The translations under genes and the position numbers were made by a program. Below, piece by piece: positions 7,647-17,934 of a stretch of 64,000 nucleotides of DNA (its first letter is position 1; each line of letters begins with the position of its first letter). This DNA comes from Leucobacter ruminantium (GTDB lineage Bacteria; Actinomycetota; Actinomycetes; Actinomycetales; Microbacteriaceae): assembly GCF_017565705.1 (NCBI RefSeq), contig NZ_JAGDYL010000010.1, positions 1-64,000 of the forward strand, written 5' to 3'. Under the pieces are notes generated by a model, which saw only the letters and a program-made list of their open reading frames with translations, had not been told where the DNA came from and did not search any database.

Positions 7647-8897
7647 CTAGCGGATCTGCCCCGCGCCGCGCACGAGCCATTTCGTGCTCGTGAGCTCGGG
7701 CAGGCCCATCGGCCCGCGCGCATGGAGCTTCTGGGTCGAGATGCCGACCTCGGCGCCGAAGCCGAACTCGCCGCCGTCGGTGAACCGCGTCGAAGCGTTG
7801 ACCATCACCACTGCCGAGTCGACTTCGGCCAGGAAGCGCTCGGCGTTCGCGTAGTCCTCGGTGACGATCGCCTCGGTATGGCGGGTGGAATAGCGCTCGA
7901 TGTGGGCGAGCGCCTCGTCGATGGAGTCCACGACGCGCACACCCATCTCGAGCGCGTGGTGCTCCGTCGCCCAGGTCTCGTCGTCGGCCGCCGCCACGCC
8001 CGCGACGCTCGCGCGGGTCGCCTCGTCGCCACTCAGCTCGACGCCGGCGCCGATGAGCTCCCGTGCGAGACGGGGCAGCAGGCGCTCGGCCGCGTCGCGG
8101 TGCACGAGCAGCGTTTCCGCGGCGTTGCACACGCTCGGGCGATGCGTCTTGGCGTTCTTGACGATCGACACGGCCATCTCCTCGTCGGCGCTCGCGTCGA
8201 CGTAGACGTGCACGATGCCCGAACCGGTCTCGATCACGGGAACGGTGGACTCGTTCACCACGGTCGAGATCAGTCCTGCGCTTCCGCGAGGGATCAGCAC
8301 ATCGACGTAGCCGCGGGCGCGCATGAGACGCGAGGCGCCCTCGCGTCCGAACTCGTCGATCGTCTGCACCGCGTCGCCCTCGAGACCCGTGCTCGAGATC
8401 GCCTCCTGGATCAGGCCGACGAGCACGCGGTTCGAGTGCTCCGCCGCGCTGCCGCCGCGCAGCACCGCGCCGTTGCCGCTCTTGAGCGCGAGCGCGGCGA
8501 TGTCGACCGTGACATTGGGTCTCGCCTCGTAGATCGCTCCGACCACGCCGAACGGGACGCGCACCTGCGTGATGGCGATGCCGTTCGCGAGCGTGCTGCC
8601 GCGCACGATCTGCCCGACCGGATCGGGCAGCGAGATGACCTCGCGCACGGCTGCAGCGAGCCCCCGCAGCCGGTCCTCGTCGAGACGCAGCCGGTCGAGC
8701 AGCCCGTCGCCGATGCCGTTCTCCCTGCCCCGCTCGAGGTCGAGCGCGTTGGCCTCGATGATCTCCGGGACCCGCGACTCGATCGCGGAGGCGATGGCCT
8801 CGAGCGCGTCGTTCTTGCGCAGGGTCGTGACGTTCGCGAGCGTCTTGGCCGCGGCGCGGGCGCGTTCGAGCTTGGCGAGGAAGGGGTCGTTGGACAT
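7647..8897 (-). CDS. proA: gamma-glutamyl phosphate reductase ProA
   Basis: 416 aa, standard length. ProA is the second enzyme of proline synthesis; it reduces glutamyl-5-phosphate with NADPH to the semialdehyde. The aldehyde-dehydrogenase fold is evident, with the catalytic cysteine in THRPSVCNAAETLL and the cofactor-loop segment PRGSAGLI. It follows proB on the same strand with a gap of about 50 bases, so proB-proA are likely co-transcribed within the obgE operon. Confidence 0.96.
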   Translation of the reverse strand: MSNDPFLAKLERARAAAKTLANVTTLRKNDALEAIASAIESRVPEIIEANALDLERGRENGIGDGLLDRLRLDEDRLRGLAAAVREVISLPDPVGQIVRGSTLANGIAITQVRVPFGVVGAIYEARPNVTVDIAALALKSGNGAVLRGGSAAEHSNRVLVGLIQEAISSTGLEGDAVQTIDEFGREGASRLMRARGYVDVLIPRGSAGLISTVVNESTVPVIETGSGIVHVYVDASADEEMAVSIVKNAKTHRPSVCNAAETLLVHRDAAERLLPRLARELIGAGVELSGDEATRASVAGVAAADDETWATEHHALEMGVRVVDSIDEALAHIERYSTRHTEAIVTEDYANAERFLAEVDSAVVMVNASTRFTDGGEFGFGAEVGISTQKLHARGPMGLPELTSTKWLVRGAGQIR

Positions 8898-8948
8898 GAT
8901 CCCTAGCTTAGAGGTCGTCCGACCGCGCGCGCATATCGCGGCGCCCGG

Positions 8949-9731
8949 TCAGACGGCCTGCGGTGCGCCGTCGAAGCGGGTGCCGTGATCCTCGCCGTCG
9001 AGCACGCGCGAGAAGAGCCTGGTCTCGGTGAGGAGCACCGTCGTGCCGGCCTCCGCGGCCAGGCGCGCGGCCTCAACCTTCGTCGCGGCGCCCCCTGTGC
9101 CCCATCCGGACCGGGCCTCTCCGATCTCGATGCCCTCCAGGCGGTCCCCGTAGGGCACGTGAGCGATGCGCTTGGCACCCGCCGTCGCCGGAGGCGCGGT
9201 GTAGAGGGCGTCGACGTCGGAGAGCAGCACGAGACGGTCGGCGCCGACGAGGCGGGCGACGAGGGCCGCGAGCCGGTCGTTGTCGCCGAAGCGGATCTCG
9301 TGGGTCGCGACGGTGTCGTTCTCGTTGATGATCGGCAGGATCCCGAGCTGCAGCAGGCGCTCGAGCGCCCGCTTCGCGTTGCCCCTGTGGGTCGGGTTCT
9401 CCATGTCGTGCGCGGTGAGCAGCACCTGGCCCGCGATGATCTCGTGGCTGCCGAGCGCCCGCTGATAGCGGTTCACCAGGATGTTCTGCCCGACGGCGGC
9501 GGCGGCCTGCTGGGTCGCGAGATCGTCGGGGCGCTGCTCCAGGTTCAGGAACGGCACGCCGGTCGCGATGGCGCCGCTCGAGACGAGGATCACCTCGACC
9601 CCCGCGGAGTGCAGGCGCGCCAGAGACGAGACGAGCGTCGGGATCTGCGCGGCGTTGTCGCCGCTCACCGATGACGAGCCGACCTTGACGACGAGGCGCC
9701 GCGCGGCGTGAAGTTCCGTTCCGACGCTCAT
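8949..9731 (-). CDS. proB: glutamate 5-kinase ProB (without PUA domain)
   Basis: 260 aa. ProB phosphorylates glutamate, the first and feedback-controlled step of proline synthesis. Amino-acid-kinase motifs are [11 protein letters not shown] at the N-terminus, [11 protein letters not shown], and INENDTV with [12 protein letters not shown]. The chain stops after the kinase domain, so the C-terminal PUA domain of E. coli ProB is absent, as in many actinobacteria. ATG 9731 overlaps the obgE stop (ATGA), showing translational coupling. Confidence 0.95.
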   Translation of the reverse strand: MSVGTELHAARRLVVKVGSSSVSGDNAAQIPTLVSSLARLHSAGVEVILVSSGAIATGVPFLNLEQRPDDLATQQAAAAVGQNILVNRYQRALGSHEIIAGQVLLTAHDMENPTHRGNAKRALERLLQLGILPIINENDTVATHEIRFGDNDRLAALVARLVGADRLVLLSDVDALYTAPPATAGAKRIAHVPYGDRLEGIEIGEARSGWGTGGAATKVEAARLAAEAGTTVLLTETRLFSRVLDGEDHGTRFDGAPQAV

Positions 9732-11236
9732 GCCTCGTCGCTCCACATGCCCGCTTTCCGCTCGCGCTCGAGCTCGGCGCGGGCCTCGGCCTTGGCGTCC
9801 ATGAGCTCGTAGTACTCGCTGCGGCGTTCCTTGTTGGTGCGTCGGTTGTTCTGCTCCACGCGCAGATCGGTGCCCCGGGCGCCCATCTGCACCTCCGCGG
9901 CGCTCGTCACGGTCGGCTCCCAGTCGAACACGACGCCGGAGCCGGGACCGATCACCACGGTCGATCCGGCCGTGGCCCCGGCCTTGACGAGCGCGTCCTC
10001 GATGCCGAGCTTCTGCAGGCGGTCGGCCAGGTAGCCGACGGCCTCGTCGTTCGCGAAGTCGGTCTGCTCGACCCACCGCTCGGGCTTCTCGCCGAGCACC
10101 CGGTAGAGCGTGCCGTAGGTGCCGCCCTCCGTCACCACGCGGAAGCCGCCGTCGTTCACCGCTCGCGGCTGCAGCACGATGCGCTGCGGGGTCTCGCCCG
10201 CCGACTCCTGCGCCGCACGACGGGCGTCGTCGACGAGTTCGCCGAGTGCGAAGCCGAGCTCGCGCAGGCCGGCGTGCGAGACCGTCGAGATCTCGAACAC
10301 GCGATACCCCTGCGCCTCGAGCTCGGGGCGCACGAAGTCCGCGAGCTCGCGGGCCTCGGGCACATCGATCTTGTTGAGGGCGACGAGCTGCGGACGGTCG
10401 AGGAGGGGCGTCTGCCCCTCGGGTACGGGGTAGGCGGCGAGTTCGCTCTTGATGACCTCGAGGTCGGAGAGCGGATCCCTGCCGGGCTCGAGGGTGGCGC
10501 AGTCGACGACGTGCAGCAGTGCGCTGCAACGTTCGACGTGGCGCAGGAAGTCGAGGCCGAGCCCCTTGCCCTCGCTCGCACCCTCGATGAGGCCGGGCAC
10601 ATCGGCGACCGTGAACCGCGACTCGCCGGCCTGCACCACGCCGAGGTTCGGGTGGAGAGTCGTGAACGGGTAGTCGGCGATCTTCGGCTTGGCCGCGCTC
10701 ATCGCGGCGATCAGGCTCGACTTGCCCGCCGAGGGGAAGCCGACGAGCGCCACGTCGGCGATCGTCTTGAGCTCGAGCGTGAGCGTGCCGGACCAGCCCT
10801 CGGTGCCGAGCAGGGCGAACCCCGGAGCCTTGCGCTTCGAACTCGCGAGCGCGTGGTTGCCGAGGCCGCCGATACCGCCCTTGGCCGCGAGGAAGCGGGT
10901 GCCGGGTTCCGTGAGGTCGACGAGCGTCTCGCCCGCCGCGTCCTTCACCACCGTTCCGACCGGCACCGAGAGCACGAGTTCCGCGCCGTTCGTCCCGGCG
11001 CGGTAGTCTCCGGCGCCGTACCCGCCGTTCTCCGCGCTCACGTGGGGACGGCGGTGGTACTCGAGCAGCGTGGTGACCTGCGGGTCGGCGAGCAGCACGA
11101 TATCGCCGCCGTGCCCGCCGGCGCCCCCGTCGGGGCCCGCGAGCGGCTTGAACTTCTCGCGTCGAATCGAGACGCAGCCGTTGCCGCCGCGCCCCGCCTG
11201 GAGGTGCAGCTGCACTCGGTCGACGAACGTCACCAT
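9728..11236 (-). CDS. obgE: Obg-family GTPase (ObgE/CgtA)
   Basis: 502 aa. It is a ribosome-associated GTPase involved in 50S assembly and growth control. It has an N-terminal glycine-rich Obg fold ([18 protein letters not shown]), then a G domain with [11 protein letters not shown] (G1), DVPGLIEGA (G3) and NKID (G4). A C-terminal OCT domain precedes a charged tail of about 60 residues. It lies downstream of rplU-rpmA as usual, behind a terminator-like hairpin, so it may be expressed by read-through or from its own promoter. Confidence 0.96.
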   Translation of the reverse strand: MVTFVDRVQLHLQAGRGGNGCVSIRREKFKPLAGPDGGAGGHGGDIVLLADPQVTTLLEYHRRPHVSAENGGYGAGDYRAGTNGAELVLSVPVGTVVKDAAGETLVDLTEPGTRFLAAKGGIGGLGNHALASSKRKAPGFALLGTEGWSGTLTLELKTIADVALVGFPSAGKSSLIAAMSAAKPKIADYPFTTLHPNLGVVQAGESRFTVADVPGLIEGASEGKGLGLDFLRHVERCSALLHVVDCATLEPGRDPLSDLEVIKSELAAYPVPEGQTPLLDRPQLVALNKIDVPEARELADFVRPELEAQGYRVFEISTVSHAGLRELGFALGELVDDARRAAQESAGETPQRIVLQPRAVNDGGFRVVTEGGTYGTLYRVLGEKPERWVEQTDFANDEAVGYLADRLQKLGIEDALVKAGATAGSTVVIGPGSGVVFDWEPTVTSAAEVQMGARGTDLRVEQNNRRTNKERRSEYYELMDAKAEARAELERERKAGMWSDEA

Positions 11237-11267
11237 GATGAGGATTCCTTAGCTAAATACGGCAAAA

Positions 11268-11307
11268 GGCGAGCCGGACCCCACGTTGGTCGAGGGGCCG
11301 ACTCGCC
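11268..11307 (-). terminator. hairpin with short U-run after rpmA
   Basis: Arms GGCGAGCCGG (11268-11277) and CCGACTCGCC (11298-11307) pair with one mismatch. On the minus strand the hairpin is followed by TTTTGCC. It sits between rpmA and obgE and probably attenuates ribosomal-protein transcription before obgE. Confidence 0.55.
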
Positions 11308-11323
11308 GTCGAATGCCTGGGTG

Positions 11324-11578
11324 TCAGGCCGCGCTCACGATGTTGACGACCTTGCGGCCGCCCTTCGCACCGAACTCGACCTCGCCCGCCGCGAGAGCGA
11401 ACAGGGTGTCGTCACCCCCGCGCCCGACGTTCACGCCGGGGTGGAAGTGAGTGCCGCGCTGACGCACGATGATCTCGCCGGCGTTCACCTGCTGACCGCC
11501 GAAGCGCTTCACGCCGAGGCGCTGCGCATTCGAGTCGCGGCCGTTGCGGGTGGAGCTGGCGCCCTTCTTATGTGCCAT
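11324..11578 (-). CDS. rpmA: 50S ribosomal protein L27
   Basis: 84 aa, full length. It is a structural protein near the peptidyl-transferase centre. The N-terminus [17 protein letters not shown] and the middle GTHFHPG are diagnostic. It lies 34 bases after rplU on the same strand. Confidence 0.97.
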   Translation of the reverse strand: MAHKKGASSTRNGRDSNAQRLGVKRFGGQQVNAGEIIVRQRGTHFHPGVNVGRGGDDTLFALAAGEVEFGAKGGRKVVNIVSAA

Positions 11579-11612
11579 GAGTCTCTACTCCTTCAGTGAT
11601 GTCTGGAAGTGG

Positions 11613-11921
11613 TTACTTGATGCCGGTGACCTTGATGCGGGTCAGATCCTGGCGGTGACCCTGGCGGCTCTTGTAACCGGTCTTGTTCTTGTAGCGCTGG
11701 ATGACGATCTTCGGGCCGCGGAGGTCGTTCAGCACCTCTGCGGTCACCTTCACCTTGGCCAGAGCCGCGGCGTCGGTCGTCACCTTGTCGCCGTCGACGA
11801 GCAGCACCGCGGGAAGCTCGAGCTTGCCCTTGGCGTCACCTGCCACGCGATTGACGGTGATGATCGAGCCGACCTCGACCTTCTCCTGACGGCCGCTTGC
11901 GCGCACTACTGCGTAAACCAC
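11613..11921 (-). CDS. rplU: 50S ribosomal protein L21
   Basis: 102 aa, full length. It is an early-assembling 23S rRNA-binding protein. It starts with GTG ([18 protein letters not shown]) and ends with the typical [21 protein letters not shown]. First gene of the rplU-rpmA-obgE transcript, with a clear upstream promoter and a leader of about 95 nt that contains a small hairpin (CGAAGC/GCTTCG arms near 11957-11976). Confidence 0.97.
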   Translation of the reverse strand: MVYAVVRASGRQEKVEVGSIITVNRVAGDAKGKLELPAVLLVDGDKVTTDAAALAKVKVTAEVLNDLRGPKIVIQRYKNKTGYKSRQGHRQDLTRIKVTGIK

Positions 11922-12021
11922 TTGTCACCCATTCCTCGAGGATCGTCCATGCTGTCGAAGCGGCTCTGCCTGCTTCGAAGTCTGCGTTTCCACCACCCGC
12001 GATGAGTGGCACCAACGCTCA

Positions 12022-12051
12022 ATAATATCTCATTCCGGTAAAACCGGTCAA
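12022..12051 (-). promoter_or_regulatory. sigma70-type promoter of rplU-rpmA
   Basis: On the minus strand TTGACC (12051-12046) is followed after 18 bp by TATTAT (12027-12022). This AT-rich box stands out in the GC-rich surroundings. It predicts a start near 12015 and a 5' leader of about 95 nt before the rplU GTG. Confidence 0.65.
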
Positions 12052-12092
12052 ATACGCCACCCGCGTGTTTCGCGAGCGGAGTCGACGAGGGA

Positions 12093-14498
12093 TCACTCCC
12101 CCGCGTCGGCCGCTCGCTTCGAGGTCTCCTCGAGCGCCTGCGCCAGCGCGGCCTGAGCCTCGCGCGCGGCCTCCGAATCGCGAGTGGCGCCCCGGTCGCT
12201 CGAGCTCGCCCGCAGGCTCGCCGCGCGGCGGCCGCGAGCCCGACCCGTGCCGGCGGCCGGAGCCTCGGGCAGAGCGTCGAGCAGGGAGTTCAGCAGGTCG
12301 TCCGGAGCGCGGCCCTCGCCCCTGTCCCGAGGCGCGTCATCCGCGCGGGAGGCCTCCCCCGCGCGCTGCTCGCCCCGTCCTGCGGCGGACGGCCTATCGG
12401 ACGCCCCGTCGTTCTTCGCCACGGGGATCGTCGACGCGGCGACCTGAGCGAGCATGTTCTTCGCCCCGTCGGTGATCGCGTGCGTCTGCGCCTTGTGCTC
12501 CTGCGCGTGCTGCTGAGCCTGCGGCGGCTGCGACCCCTTGCCGCGACGCGAGCCGCGGCCGGATCCCTCGCTCCGGTGCTTGGTGACCGGTTCGTGATGC
12601 ACGATGATGCCGCGACCCGCGCACACCTCGCAGGGATCGCTGAACGACTCCAGCAGGCCCAGACCCAGCTTCTTGCGGGTCATCTGCACGAGGCCCAGCG
12701 AGGTCACCTCGGCGACCTGGTGCTTCGTGCGGTCGCGGCTCAGGCACTCGACGAGGCGGCGCAGCACGAGGTCGCGGTTCGACTCGAGCACCATGTCGAT
12801 GAAGTCGACCACGATGATGCCGCCGATGTCGCGCAGCCGCAGCTGGCGCACGATCTCCTCGGCCGCCTCGAGGTTGTTCTTCGTGACGGTCTCCTCGAGG
12901 TTGCCGCCCGATCCGACGAACTTGCCGGTGTTCACGTCGACCACGGTCATGGCCTCGGTGCGGTCGATGACGAGGGATCCGCCCGAGGGCAGCCACACCT
13001 TGCGGTCGAGTGCCTTCGCGATCTGCTCCTGCACCCGGTACTCGCCGAAGACATCGCGCTCGCCCTCGTAGCGCTCGACGCGCTGCATGAGGTCGGGGGC
13101 GACCTGCGTCAGGTACTCCTCGATCACGCGATAGGTGTCGGCGCCCGAGATGACGAGCTTGTGGAAATCCTCGTTGAAGACGTCGCGGATGATCTTGATG
13201 AGCATGTCGGGCTCGGAGTGCAGCAGCAGCGGTCCGCCGCCCTTCTCGGCGCGGGCTCGGATCGACTCCCACTGGCGCGCCAGGCGCTGCACATCGGTCG
13301 TGAGCTGCTCCTCGCTCGCACCCTCCGCGGCGGTGCGCACGATGACGCCCGCACCGTCGGGCAGCACGGCCTTCAGGATCTTCTTCAGGCGCGCGCGCTC
13401 GGTGTCGGGCAGCTTGCGCGAGATGCCGTTCATCGCGCCGCCCGGCACGTAGACGAGGAATCGGCCGGGCAGCGAGATCTGGCTCGTGAGCCTCGCCCCC
13501 TTGTGCCCCACCGGATCCTTCGTGACCTGCACGAGCACCTGATCGCCCGGCTTCAGCGCGTTCTCGATCTTGCGCGCCGAGTTCGATCCCTCGAACTCCG
13601 ACCAGTCCACCTCGCCGGAGTAGAGCACGGCGTTGCGGCCGCGGCCGATGTCGACGAACGCCGCCTCCATACTCGGCAGCACGTTCTGCACGCGGCCGAG
13701 GTAGACGTTGCCGATGAGGGAGTTCTCGCTCGAACGGGCGACATAGTGCTCCACGAGCACCTTGTCCTCGAGCACGCCGATCTGCACGCGATCGGCGGTC
13801 GTGCGCACGATCATCTCCCGGTCGACGGCCTCGCGCCGGGCGAGGAACTCGGACTCCGTGATCACCATGCGGCGCCGACCGGCGTCGCGGCCGTCGCGCC
13901 TGCGCTGCTTCTTCGCCTCGAGGCGGGTCGACCCCTTGACCTTCTGCGGCTCCGTGACCACGGGGACCTGCCGCTCGCGGCGGCGCGGGGCCTCGTCGTC
14001 GGAGGCCGTGTCGGCTCCGCGCTGACGGCGGCGGCGGGAGCCGCCGGTCTGCTCGCGCTCCTCGCGCTCATCGGGCTCCTCGTCGCGGCCGAAGCGGCGG
14101 TCGAGGATGTCGTCGAGGCGGCCCAGCTCGCTGCGCCGGGGCCGGGGAGGGATCGGCGGCACATCGGGAGCGATGAAGATGAGCTTCGTCGTCGCCCGGA
14201 AGCGCTCCTCGGGTGTGAGCTCCTGAACCGGCTGCGGCACGAGCGCCGAGCCCGGGGCGTGCTGCTGCTCGGTGTTCTCGGGCTGCACCGTGTTCTCCGA
14301 CTGCTCGGTGCCCTCGGACGGCTCGGCCGCCTCGGACGGCTCCGTGCTCTCCGACTGCTCGGTATTCTCCGATGCCTCGGCGGCCTCCGGCTGCGCGGGG
14401 CCCTCGGCCGCATCCGCGCGGCTCTCGGGCGCCGCACCCGGTTCGACGGGGCCGGTCTCCCCGGCTTCGGCTGCTTCGCTCTGCGTATCGTTCACCAT
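12093..14498 (-). CDS. rne: ribonuclease E/G family endoribonuclease
   Basis: About 801 aa. It is the main RNA-decay and rRNA-processing endonuclease in actinobacteria. The chain has an acidic low-complexity N-terminal arm (about 1-120), a basic segment, the S1 domain (NSLIGNVYLGRVQNVLPSME), a DNase-I-like core with VVDVNTGKFVG and VVDFIDM, the CEVCAGRG zinc-link, and a basic/disordered C-terminal tail. This central-core layout with both arms disordered is the actinobacterial form. ATG 14498 has GGAG about 9 bases upstream. It precedes rplU on the same strand but with a separate rplU promoter between. Confidence 0.94.
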   Translation of the reverse strand: MVNDTQSEAAEAGETGPVEPGAAPESRADAAEGPAQPEAAEASENTEQSESTEPSEAAEPSEGTEQSENTVQPENTEQQHAPGSALVPQPVQELTPEERFRATTKLIFIAPDVPPIPPRPRRSELGRLDDILDRRFGRDEEPDEREEREQTGGSRRRRQRGADTASDDEAPRRRERQVPVVTEPQKVKGSTRLEAKKQRRRDGRDAGRRRMVITESEFLARREAVDREMIVRTTADRVQIGVLEDKVLVEHYVARSSENSLIGNVYLGRVQNVLPSMEAAFVDIGRGRNAVLYSGEVDWSEFEGSNSARKIENALKPGDQVLVQVTKDPVGHKGARLTSQISLPGRFLVYVPGGAMNGISRKLPDTERARLKKILKAVLPDGAGVIVRTAAEGASEEQLTTDVQRLARQWESIRARAEKGGGPLLLHSEPDMLIKIIRDVFNEDFHKLVISGADTYRVIEEYLTQVAPDLMQRVERYEGERDVFGEYRVQEQIAKALDRKVWLPSGGSLVIDRTEAMTVVDVNTGKFVGSGGNLEETVTKNNLEAAEEIVRQLRLRDIGGIIVVDFIDMVLESNRDLVLRRLVECLSRDRTKHQVAEVTSLGLVQMTRKKLGLGLLESFSDPCEVCAGRGIIVHHEPVTKHRSEGSGRGSRRGKGSQPPQAQQHAQEHKAQTHAITDGAKNMLAQVAASTIPVAKNDGASDRPSAAGRGEQRAGEASRADDAPRDRGEGRAPDDLLNSLLDALPEAPAAGTGRARGRRAASLRASSSDRGATRDSEAAREAQAALAQALEETSKRAADAGE

Positions 14499-14781
14499 TC
14501 CTGGTGTCTCCTTATAACCCGGAGCGCCGCTGCATCCCCGGGAACTCTGTATCTTGCGGCGGTGCCGCGAATCCTGAATGTCCGCGGGCGTATACGACGC
14601 CCGCACTCGGCCGTGGCCGGGTGGCCGCCTGGCGGCGACCTGAAGACTGTGCGCGCGACGGGCCTTCTCGGATCATCGCACGAGAGCCATTATGTCACGG
14701 CGGCGCTGCGAACGCCCAGAACGACCGCCGTGCCGTCCGCCCCCAGGGTCGTCGCAAGCGAGCCGGAGTAGGATCTGCGGC

Positions 14782-15393
14782 ATGAGCACCCTCACGCGCG
14801 CGACGCCGCGATCCCTCGCCTTCGCGATCTTCACCACCGTCGCCGGAGCCATCGGCTGGTTCGCCTCGTTCGAGCTGCTCACCGAGTACGTCAAGACGCT
14901 GAAGGACCCCTCGTACATCCCGAACTGCGCGGTCAGCGTGCTCGTCACCTGCGGCCCGAACATGGACTCCTGGCAGGGATCGATCCTCGGGTTCAGCAAT
15001 ACGATCATCGGTGTGGCGGCGTTCACCGCCCCGATCTTCGTCGGCGTCTCGCTGCTGGCCGGCGTCCGCTTCCCGAACTGGTTCTGGACCGTCTACCGGC
15101 TCGGCCTCGGAGCGGGCTTCGTCTTCATCTGCTGGCTCGCCTACCAGAGCGTGTTCTCGCTCGGCACCCTCTGCCCGTGGTGCATGGTCGTCTGGACCGT
15201 GATGATCCCGCTGTTCTGGTTCACCCTCTTCGCCCCGCCCGAGCACTGGTCGGCGAACGGCTCGGGATCCGCCCGCGGCGCGCGCGCGACGCTGCACTCC
15301 TGGATGTGGGTCGTGGTGCTGGTCTGCTACCTGCTGATCGCGTTCATCGCCCAACTGCAGCTGAACTGGCTCGCGGAGTTCTCGCGCGCCTGA
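14782..15393 (+). CDS. vitamin K epoxide reductase (VKOR) family membrane protein
   Basis: 203 aa with about five hydrophobic helices. VKOR proteins in actinobacteria re-oxidise DsbA-like partners and so drive disulfide bond formation outside the membrane. The active-site CxxC lies in GTLCPWCMVVW. The loop cysteine pair lies in NCAVSVLVTCG, and a conserved Ser/Asn follows. ATG 14782 follows GGAGTAGGA. It is divergent from rne and converges on coaE with a 10-base gap. Confidence 0.9.
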   Translation: MSTLTRATPRSLAFAIFTTVAGAIGWFASFELLTEYVKTLKDPSYIPNCAVSVLVTCGPNMDSWQGSILGFSNTIIGVAAFTAPIFVGVSLLAGVRFPNWFWTVYRLGLGAGFVFICWLAYQSVFSLGTLCPWCMVVWTVMIPLFWFTLFAPPEHWSANGSGSARGARATLHSWMWVVVLVCYLLIAFIAQLQLNWLAEFSRA

Positions 15394-15403
15394 GCGACCT
15401 CCC

Positions 15404-16003
15404 TCACCCTCCGGTGAGGCGCCGCCACAGCGCGTCCGTCTGGCCGATCGTGTGCGCCTCGCTCCCCGAGGTGTCGATGACCGTGTCCGCGATCGCTCTG
15501 CGCTCCTCGTCGCCCGCCTGATTGGCTATGCGCCCGCGCGCGTCGGCCTCCGACATGCCTCGCAGTTCCACCATGCGGCGCACGCGCTGCTCGGCGGGCG
15601 CCTCCGCCACGACCACGTGGTCCCAGTCGTACGCGCGGCCCGCCTCGACGAGCAGCGGCACCTCGTAGACCACGATCGCGTCGGGATCCCTCACGGCGAT
15701 CTCGGCCACCCGCTCGCCGAAGAGCCGGTGCACCTCGGGATGCACGATCTCGTTGAGCGCCGTGAGCGCTCCCGCGTCGGCGAAGACGCGGGAGCCGAGG
15801 GCCGCACGGTCGAGCGAGCCGTCCGAGCGCAGCACGTCTGCGCCGAAGCGCTCGCGCACGGCGGCGAGCCCAGGCGAGCCGGGCGCGACGGCCTCGCGCG
15901 CGAGCACGTCCGCGTCGATGCGCACGGCGCCCAGTTCCTCGAGGCGGCGTCCGATGGTCGACTTGCCCGAGGCGATACCCCCTGTGAGACCGATGAGCTG
16001 CAT
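15404..16003 (-). CDS. coaE: dephospho-CoA kinase
   Basis: 199 aa. It performs the last step of coenzyme A synthesis, ATP-dependent phosphorylation of the 3'-OH of dephospho-CoA. The P-loop GLTGGIASGKST lies at the N-terminus, followed by RIDADVLAREAV and VVYEVPLLVEAG, both typical. ATG 16003 puts the P-loop strand right at the N-terminus; ATG 16015 and GTG 16012 are alternatives. It follows rpsA, separated by a strong terminator. Confidence 0.94.
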   Translation of the reverse strand: MQLIGLTGGIASGKSTIGRRLEELGAVRIDADVLAREAVAPGSPGLAAVRERFGADVLRSDGSLDRAALGSRVFADAGALTALNEIVHPEVHRLFGERVAEIAVRDPDAIVVYEVPLLVEAGRAYDWDHVVVAEAPAEQRVRRMVELRGMSEADARGRIANQAGDEERRAIADTVIDTSGSEAHTIGQTDALWRRLTGG

Positions 16004-16043
16004 GCCAGCCACCATAGCGGTCTCTCCCACGGCGCCGCGAGAA

Positions 16044-16084
16044 CGCCGAAGGCCCGGCCCCCGGAAACGGGGAGCCGGGCCTTC
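16044..16084 (-). terminator. strong hairpin between rpsA and coaE
   Basis: Perfect 13-bp arms CCGAAGGCCCGGC (16044-16056) and GCCGGGCCTTCGG (16072-16084) enclose a 15-base loop. There is no U-run, as is common for high-GC actinobacterial terminators. It is placed 24 bases after the rpsA stop. Confidence 0.7.
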
Positions 16085-16108
16085 GGGCTGCGCGACGGTC
16101 AGCCGGGG

Positions 16109-17554
16109 TCAGTTGCCCTCGAGCTGCGCCTTCAGCGCTGCGAGCGCCTCGTCATCGGCGAGAGCACCGGTCGAGTTCGAGTCGCTCGAGAAGCTCGACG
16201 ACGCGTTGTCGGCGGCCGGAGCGGCAGCGGCCTCGGCGATCGAAGCGGCGACCTGCTTCTTGTGAGCCTCCCAGCGCTCCTGGGCAGCGGCGTACTCCTG
16301 CTCCCACTTCTCGCGCTGAGCCTCGAAGCCTTCCTTCCACTCCTGGGTCTCGGGATCGAAGCCCTCGGGGTACTTGTACTCGCCGTTCTCGTCGTACTCC
16401 GTGGTCATGCCGTACAGAGCCGGGTCGAACTCGGTGCCCTCGGGATCCACGCCCTCGTTGGCCTGCTTGAGGCTGAGCGAGATGCGGCGACGCTCGAGGT
16501 CGATGTCGATGATCTTGACGAAGACCTGCTGGCCGGCCTGGACGACCTGCTCTGCGAGCTCGACGTGCTGATCCGACAGCTCCGAGATGTGCACCAGGCC
16601 CTCGATGCCGTCCGCGACGCGCACGAACGCGCCGAAGGGGACGAGCTTGGTGACGACGCCCGGGGCGATCTGGCCGATCGCATGGGTGCGGGCGAAGACC
16701 TGCCAGGGATCCTCCTGCGTGGCCTTGAGCGACAGCGAGACGCGCTCGCGGTCGAGCTCGACGGAGAGCACCTCGACGGTGACCTCCTGGCCGACCTCGA
16801 CGACGTCGGAGGCGTGCTCGATGTGCTTCCACGACAGCTCGGAGACGTGCACGAGGCCGTCCACGCCGCCCAGGTCGACGAACGCGCCGAAGTTGACGAT
16901 CGACGAGATGACGCCCTTGCGCACCTGGCCGGGCTTGAGCTCGGCGAGGAACGACGAGCGAGTCGCCGACTGGGTCTCCTCGAGCAGCGCGCGGCGCGAG
17001 AGCACCACGTTGTTGCGGTTCTTGTCGAGCTCGAGGATCTTCGCCTCGATCTCCTGGCCCAGGTAGGGGGTCAGGTCGCGCACGCGGCGCAGCTCGATGA
17101 GCGAGGCGGGGAGGAAGCCGCGGAGCCCGATGTCGACGATCAGGCCGCCCTTGACGACCTCGATGACGGTGCCGGTGACGACACCCTCGTTCTCCTTGAT
17201 CTTCTCCACGTCGCCCCAGGCGCGCTCGTACTGGGCGCGCTTCTTGGACAGGATCAGGCGGCCTTCCTTGTCCTCCTTCTGGAGCACGAGCGCCTCGACG
17301 GGATCGCCGACCTGAACGACCTCGTCGGGGTTCACGTCGTGCTTGATGGACAGCTCGCGCGAGGGGATGACACCCTCGGTCTTGTAACCGACGTCGAGGA
17401 GCACCTCGTCGCGGTCGATCTTCACCACGGTGCCCTCGATGAGGTCGCCGTCGTTGAAGAACTTCAGGGTCGATTCGACCGCTGCAAGGAAGTCGTCGGC
17501 AGAGCCGATGTCGTTAACTGCGACCTGCTTGCTCTCGGTCGTTGCGTTCGTCAT
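16109..17554 (-). CDS. rpsA: 30S ribosomal protein S1
   Basis: 481 aa, the usual actinobacterial size with four S1 (OB-fold) repeats. Repeated patterns such as VHISEL, VHVSELSWKH and GAFVRV/GAFVDL mark the repeats (about residues 30-360). An acidic, Ala-rich tail follows. The ATG at 17554 (MTNATTESKQ) is well placed; the upstream frame extension is not conserved-looking. It is flanked downstream by a strong terminator. Confidence 0.95.
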   Translation of the reverse strand: MTNATTESKQVAVNDIGSADDFLAAVESTLKFFNDGDLIEGTVVKIDRDEVLLDVGYKTEGVIPSRELSIKHDVNPDEVVQVGDPVEALVLQKEDKEGRLILSKKRAQYERAWGDVEKIKENEGVVTGTVIEVVKGGLIVDIGLRGFLPASLIELRRVRDLTPYLGQEIEAKILELDKNRNNVVLSRRALLEETQSATRSSFLAELKPGQVRKGVISSIVNFGAFVDLGGVDGLVHVSELSWKHIEHASDVVEVGQEVTVEVLSVELDRERVSLSLKATQEDPWQVFARTHAIGQIAPGVVTKLVPFGAFVRVADGIEGLVHISELSDQHVELAEQVVQAGQQVFVKIIDIDLERRRISLSLKQANEGVDPEGTEFDPALYGMTTEYDENGEYKYPEGFDPETQEWKEGFEAQREKWEQEYAAAQERWEAHKKQVAASIAEAAAAPAADNASSSFSSDSNSTGALADDEALAALKAQLEGN

Positions 17555-17934
17555 GAAATTGGTCTCCAGAATGGACAGGATATTCAGGCGGATGCGCGCC
17601 GAAAACCGGCCGCTTCCCGGTGGGGGGAAGCACGAGACGCACCCACATGCGGACATAGTTGGGTCGCCACAGAAGTGACACTCCACCTTATCGTGCAGAC
17701 ACGCCCGGGATCAAGCGGACTTCGAACCCGGCGCGTCTGCATGGGGCGCCCCTCCCCGCACCCAGGGAGGAGATCCGCATCCACGCGGGCGCATTCGCAG
17801 ACCTTCTCCTCCTTCGAGAGCGATCTCCTCATCCAGCGTGGCTACCGAGCGCGCCGACAGCGAGCCGAGTCATCCACATGTTGCGCGAACCGCCCCCGTC
17901 GCGGTGCCGCAGCCTGCACTATCGAGGTATGCGT

